Both the position numbers and the translations under genes were made by a program. This document shows positions 60,692 to 64,000 of a stretch of DNA of 64,000 nt, piece by piece; the stretch's first letter is position 1, and each line of letters opens with the position of its first letter. Source of the stretch: Bacteroidia bacterium (GTDB lineage Bacteria > Bacteroidota > Bacteroidia > B-17B0 > Aurantibacillaceae); contig JALHPG010000007.1 in NCBI GenBank assembly GCA_022842625.1, positions 1-64,000 of the forward strand, given 5' to 3'. The notes beneath the pieces were generated by a model that had not been told where the DNA came from, ran no database searches, and saw nothing but the letters and a program-made list of their open reading frames with translations.

Positions 60692-60734
60692 TGACAAAAA
60701 TCATATTTATACTATTAAACTTTTTGTAAATTAG
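60692..60734 (+). promoter_or_regulatory. Crp/Fnr-type operator with weak promoter
   Basis: TGACAAAAATCA (60692-60703) with its centre 29.5 bp before TAAATTAG (60727-60734), a one-mismatch -7 element. There is no second palindrome at -22. It precedes the 113-residue membrane protein gene, with a leader of about 16 bases. Confidence 0.65.
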
Positions 60735-60752
60735 TTTCAAAGTTTATTTTAT

Positions 60753-61094
60753 ATGCAATTAAAAGATGATCATTGGGAAGAATTATACATGTTTGCTAAA
60801 AATTCGGCTGAGAAACATGTAAGCTTTTCGGAAATTAAAACACAGTTATCGCAAAAAACTGATGATCTGGTTTTAATTGACGAAATAATTAAACAAGTAA
60901 AGCAAGTTCATTATGCCGTTAAAAGAAAAAATGGCCTCATCAAACTTGCTATAGCCTCCATTTTTTTAGTAGCAGGTTTTTTGATCACCTGCGTAAATTT
61001 CCATTCCAATCAATCATTTACAATTGTAATGTACAGCTCTACTTCTATAGGTTTGATCCTTTTGTTTTGGGGTCTGTATGAGATCATAGGTTAA
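60753..61094 (+). CDS. Small two-helix membrane protein of unknown function
   Basis: A 113-residue protein. The N-terminal 65 residues are charged and helical (DDHWEELYMFAKNSAEKHVSF, LSQKTDDLVLIDEIIKQV). Two transmembrane segments follow (LIKLAIASIFLVAGFLITCV and FTIVMYSSTSIGLILLFWG). I do not recognise a family. It sits between hemN and paaABC and is preceded by an FNR-like operator. Confidence 0.65.
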   Translation: MQLKDDHWEELYMFAKNSAEKHVSFSEIKTQLSQKTDDLVLIDEIIKQVKQVHYAVKRKNGLIKLAIASIFLVAGFLITCVNFHSNQSFTIVMYSSTSIGLILLFWGLYEIIG

Positions 61095-61106
61095 TTTTTT
61101 TTGCGC

Positions 61107-61172
61107 TGACTATAATCATCTACTATTACTGATGTTTGTCATGTATCTTAATTTTTAGTAACAATACATTTA
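61107..61172 (+). promoter_or_regulatory. Crp/Fnr-type class II promoter of paaABC
   Basis: Two palindromes: TGACTATAATCA (61107-61118) and TGATGTTTGTCA (61130-61141), centres 23 bp apart. The second is 29.5 bp before TACATTTA (61165-61172). Leader to the paaA ATG is about 14 bases. Confidence 0.82.
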
Positions 61173-61188
61173 TGCTAAAATTAAAATT

Positions 61189-62133
61189 ATGCACAACGAA
61201 CATTCCGACACTCATTTTCAAACAAGAATTGATAATGGCGAGCATATCGAGGCAAAAGATTATATGCCCGAAAATTACCGAAAACACTTAATACGACAAA
61301 TGTCTCAGCATGCACACTCTGAAGTGATAGGAATGCAACCGGAGGGAAATTGGATCACGCGTGCGCCAAGTTTAAGAGCAAAACAAATATTATTAGCAAA
61401 AATACAGGACGAAGGCGGACACGGTTTGTATTTATACAGCGCTGCCGAAACCCTTGGTGTTTCTAGAGTTGAGTTCATTCAACAATTACAATCCGGCAAA
61501 GCAAAATATTCAAGTATTTTTAATTACCCTGCTTTAAATTGGGCAGATGTAGGAGCAATAGGATGGTTAGTAGATGGCGCTGCGATCGTAAATCAGGTTT
61601 CGTTACAACGTACCTCTTACGGTCCATATAGCAGAGCCATGGTACGCATTTGTAAAGAAGAAAGTTTTCATCAACGTCAGGGTTATGAGATCATGGCAAA
61701 AATGATGAAGGGTACTAAGGATCAACAAGCTATGGCACAAGACGCTATGAACAGATGGTGGTGGCCTGCGTTAATGATGTTTGGCCCACACGATACTGAT
61801 TCTCCGCATAGCAGCGATGCAGTAAAATGGAAAATCAAAAGAGAAACCAACGACGAGCTGCGTCAAAAATTTATTGACAAAACTATTCCGCAAGCCGAGT
61901 TAATAGGCTTAACTGTTCCTGACGATAAAATAAAATTGGATGAAAAAACAGGTCATTACAAAATTGGACCAATTAACTGGGATGAATTTTATCGTGTTAT
62001 TGCCGGAAATGGTCCATGTAATAAACAACGTTTAGATCATCATATCAAATTTCATGAAGAAGGATCTTGGGTTAGAGATGCAGCAGTAGCCTATAAACAA
62101 AAACATTCAACTAAAGAATTACAAACAGTTTAA
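61189..62133 (+). CDS. paaA: Phenylacetyl-CoA epoxidase subunit PaaA
   Basis: A 314-residue ferritin-like diiron oxygenase subunit. E and ExxH-type motifs appear in [15 protein letters not shown] and [30 protein letters not shown] is the PaaA signature. Together with PaaC it epoxidises phenylacetyl-CoA using oxygen. Length is usual. It is first in a three-gene operon. Confidence 0.95.
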   Translation: MHNEHSDTHFQTRIDNGEHIEAKDYMPENYRKHLIRQMSQHAHSEVIGMQPEGNWITRAPSLRAKQILLAKIQDEGGHGLYLYSAAETLGVSRVEFIQQLQSGKAKYSSIFNYPALNWADVGAIGWLVDGAAIVNQVSLQRTSYGPYSRAMVRICKEESFHQRQGYEIMAKMMKGTKDQQAMAQDAMNRWWWPALMMFGPHDTDSPHSSDAVKWKIKRETNDELRQKFIDKTIPQAELIGLTVPDDKIKLDEKTGHYKIGPINWDEFYRVIAGNGPCNKQRLDHHIKFHEEGSWVRDAAVAYKQKHSTKELQTV

Positions 62134-62142
62134 ATTAAAAAT

Positions 62143-62433
62143 ATGAGTTTAGATACACAATTAGATCTTTGGGAAGTTTTTATACAAAGTAAATCAGGTC
62201 TTCCATATATTCATGCAGGAAGTGTACATGCCTCTGATAATAAAATGGCGCTTCAAAACGCAAGAGATATTTACACAAGACGAGGAGAAGGCACAAGCAT
62301 TTGGGTAATGCCTTCAAAATATATTGTAGCATCAAATCCGGATGATAATGATATGTTATTTGATCCTTCAAACGATAAGGTGTATCGTCATCCCACTTTT
62401 TATGTAATGCCTGAAGGCGCAAAAAACATTTAA
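62143..62433 (+). CDS. paaB: Phenylacetyl-CoA epoxidase subunit PaaB
   Basis: A 96-residue subunit with WEVFIQSKSGLPYIHAGSVHA and NARDIYTRRGEG, typical of PaaB, which bridges PaaAC heterodimers. It lies 9 bases after paaA and 10 bases before paaC. Confidence 0.93.
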   Translation: MSLDTQLDLWEVFIQSKSGLPYIHAGSVHASDNKMALQNARDIYTRRGEGTSIWVMPSKYIVASNPDDNDMLFDPSNDKVYRHPTFYVMPEGAKNI

Positions 62434-62443
62434 TTCTTAAGCC

Positions 62444-63202
62444 ATGACAAAACAAGAAGCAATTTATAAATACGCTCTTCGCTTAGGTGACGACGCTTTA
62501 ATATTAGGACATCGCCTTTCGGAACTATGCAGCAGAGGACCAATTTTAGAAGAAGATCTTGCGCTAACAAACATCTCGTTAGATTTAATTGGTAGAACAC
62601 AAGCTCTTTTCATTTATGCGGCAAGCATTGAAGGAAAAGGTAAAACAGAAGACGATCTGGCTTACCGTCGCTCCGAAAATAATTATGGCAACCATTTAAT
62701 TACCGAACAACCAAATGGCGACTTTGCGCATACCATTGCGAGACAACTTTTTATTTCTTCATTTGAATATTTATTTTATTCTGAATTAGAAAAAAGCAAA
62801 GACGAAACATTATCTGCTATTGCAAAAAAAACTAATAAAGAAATAAAATACCATATGCAACACGCCAGCGATTGGACCATTCGTTTGGGAGATGGAACAA
62901 ATGAAAGTCATAAACGTATGCAAAATGCAATTAATGACCTTTGGATGTTTACAGGTGAATTATTTGAGATGGATGAAATTGATGCGCAATTGCTTCCTGA
63001 AGGAATTTCAGTTGATCTAATTCCATTAAAAACAAACTGGAATAATTACATAAAAACTGTTTTAACAGAAGCTACATTAAAAGTTCCTGAGGATGGTTAC
63101 ATGCAAACCGGAAGCAGAAAAGGAATTCATACTGAAAATTTAGGGCATATTTTATCCGAAATGCAATATTTACAAAGGGCATACCCGGACGCAAAATGGT
63201 AA
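62444..63202 (+). CDS. paaC: Phenylacetyl-CoA epoxidase subunit PaaC
   Basis: A 252-residue structural ferritin-like subunit. LGDDALILGHRLSELCSRGPILEEDLALTNISLDLIG is the PaaC N-terminus and YHMQHASDWTIRLGDG the middle hallmark. It holds PaaA in place. paaD and paaE, which usually follow, are not here: the operon ends in a strong hairpin. Confidence 0.93.
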   Translation: MTKQEAIYKYALRLGDDALILGHRLSELCSRGPILEEDLALTNISLDLIGRTQALFIYAASIEGKGKTEDDLAYRRSENNYGNHLITEQPNGDFAHTIARQLFISSFEYLFYSELEKSKDETLSAIAKKTNKEIKYHMQHASDWTIRLGDGTNESHKRMQNAINDLWMFTGELFEMDEIDAQLLPEGISVDLIPLKTNWNNYIKTVLTEATLKVPEDGYMQTGSRKGIHTENLGHILSEMQYLQRAYPDAKW

Positions 63203-63228
63203 ACTAATTGATAGTTACTACCGCTAAT

Positions 63229-63275
63229 TAAAAAGCCAGACTTAAGTTTTCATCCACTTTAAGTTTGGCTTTTTT
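63229..63275 (+). terminator. Rho-independent terminator after paaC
   Basis: Imperfect arms AAGCCAGACTTAAG (from 63233) and CTTTAAGTTTGGCTT (to about 63271), a loop of about 8-10 bases and a T-run to 63275. It closes the paaABC operon. Confidence 0.8.
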
Positions 63276-63334
63276 GATTATTTTTTTGATCAAAAATTAA
63301 AGTGCGTTTTTTATGTTATTTTACCATAATTATG

Positions 63335-63377
63335 TAACATTTATCACATAATCTAAGCCATTCTGGTTGTACCTTTA
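63335..63377 (+). promoter_or_regulatory. Degenerate Crp/Fnr-type promoter before the DUF983 gene
   Basis: TAACATTTATCA (63335-63346) has one mismatch to TGAY-N4-RTCA and keeps the right half-site. Its centre is 29.5 bp before TACCTTTA (63370-63377), matching the geometry of the other promoters. The rest of 63203-63406 holds the paaC terminator and nothing else recognised. Confidence 0.5.
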
Positions 63378-63406
63378 TACTGTAAATTATTTAAAATATA
63401 GTTATA

Positions 63407-63805
63407 ATGCTAATTCTTAATATACTTTATTCGATGATCATGAACAAGTGTTCAAGATGTCACCAAGGCGATGTATTCGTTTCAAAAAACCCTTACAATC
63501 TTTCTAAAATGTTTGACACGCATAAAACATGCAGCCATTGCGGATTAAAATATGAAAAGGAACCAAGTTTTTTTTACGGAGCAATGTATGTTTCCTATGC
63601 AATTTCTTCTGGTTGGTTCATGATATTTTACGCATTAGATAGTACAGTATTGCATTGGGAAACTTTAAATTTTGCATTGTTTATCACTGGTTTTATCATT
63701 GCGGTGTCGCCACTAACCCTAAGATGGTCGAGATTAATTTGGTTAAACTTTTTCTACAAATTCAAAAAAGAATATAAAGATCAAACTATAAATAAATTAA
63801 TTTAA
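63407..63805 (+). CDS. DUF983 membrane protein
   Basis: A 132-residue protein (119 or 122 from alternative ATGs at 63440 or 63434, which fit DUF983 better, as MNKCSRCHQGDVF). It has two CxxC zinc-type pairs (CSRC and CSHC) followed by two or three transmembrane helices. The family occurs next to cytochrome oxidase genes. Function is unknown. The rhodanese gene follows by 6 bases. Confidence 0.75.
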   Translation: MLILNILYSMIMNKCSRCHQGDVFVSKNPYNLSKMFDTHKTCSHCGLKYEKEPSFFYGAMYVSYAISSGWFMIFYALDSTVLHWETLNFALFITGFIIAVSPLTLRWSRLIWLNFFYKFKKEYKDQTINKLI

Positions 63806-63811
63806 TAAAGT

Positions 63812-64000
63812 ATGATTAATACACTCAAAAAATTATTTGGTTTAGGGCCAAAAGTTGACTACCAAGAATTGATTAAAAATGGCGCTCAAATTATTGACGT
63901 GAGATCATCAGGTGAATACGCAGAGGGTCATATTAAAGGGAGTGTTAACATTCCATTAAATAATATTTCGGCTAACGTAAAAAAAATAAAAAAAGATTCT
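63812..64000 (+). CDS. Rhodanese-like protein, truncated by window end
   Basis: The first 63 codons of a gene that continues past the window. YQELIKNGAQIIDVRSSGEYAEGHIKGSVNIPLNNI is the N-terminal half of a rhodanese domain; the active-site cysteine would lie beyond the edge. It is translated directly from the sequence starting at ATG 63812. Confidence 0.85.
   Translation, partial: MINTLKKLFGLGPKVDYQELIKNGAQIIDVRSSGEYAEGHIKGSVNIPLNNISANVKKIKKDS

Overview
The window is AT-rich chromosomal DNA from a member of the Bacteroidota. The evidence is a TonB-dependent receptor with an N-terminal CarboxypepD_reg-like domain paired with a DUF4249 lipoprotein, a DUF4476 protein, a fused CcoN-CcoO oxidase subunit, and promoters with the TAnnTTTG -7 element in place of a sigma70-type -10. 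Genes are closely packed. No gap between genes exceeds about 230 bases. I saw no tRNA, rRNA, CRISPR array, insertion sequence or prophage.

Layout. (1) 1-22.1 kb: a cell-surface polysaccharide or glycan cluster. It holds a Wzt-type ABC ATPase, GT61, GT2 and GT4 glycosyltransferases (one a tandem two-domain protein), several methyltransferase-like proteins, a DegT/DnrJ aminotransferase, an acyltransferase-3 protein, a GDP-fucose-synthase-like SDR, a hexapeptide acyltransferase, a multi-spanning membrane protein, an N-acetyl sugar amidotransferase, galE and asnB. (2) 22.1-26.2 kb: a tight minus-strand operon hisS-hutH-(NTR-like)-ppa. (3) 26.4-34.8 kb: an unusual secreted protein with a degenerate trypsin-like domain, a TonB receptor with its DUF4249 lipoprotein, gap, a WG-repeat protein and a WalJ-like hydrolase. 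(4) 34.9-38.3 kb: an ATP-cone/endonuclease-fold protein and an Mla-type lipid transport operon. (5) 38.3-64 kb: a micro-oxic respiration island. It holds a PAS histidine kinase, a receiver-Crp/Fnr fusion regulator, four universal-stress proteins, a cation P-type ATPase, a beta-CASP nuclease, the copper ATPase CcoI, the cbb3 oxidase operon ccoS-ccoNO-ccoQ-ccoP-ccoG-usp-ccoH-safE-like-(PLP decarboxylase)-hemN, a small membrane protein, paaABC and a DUF983 protein. The window ends inside a rhodanese gene.

The most interesting observation is regulatory. Eleven copies of an FNR-core palindrome, TGAY-N4-RTCA, lie upstream of genes in region 5 and I found none in the intergenic regions I read before it. 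In five promoters the centre of the nearest palindrome is exactly 29.5 bp before the first base of a TAnnTTTA/G element. Two weaker promoters share the spacing. In four promoters a second palindrome lies 22 or 23 bp further upstream. This places the operator near -41, the class II activator position. It predicts one regulon that joins the cbb3 oxidase, its copper pump, Usp proteins, a DoxX-like protein and paaABC, possibly controlled by the receiver-Crp/Fnr protein encoded in the same island and itself preceded by a copy of the site.
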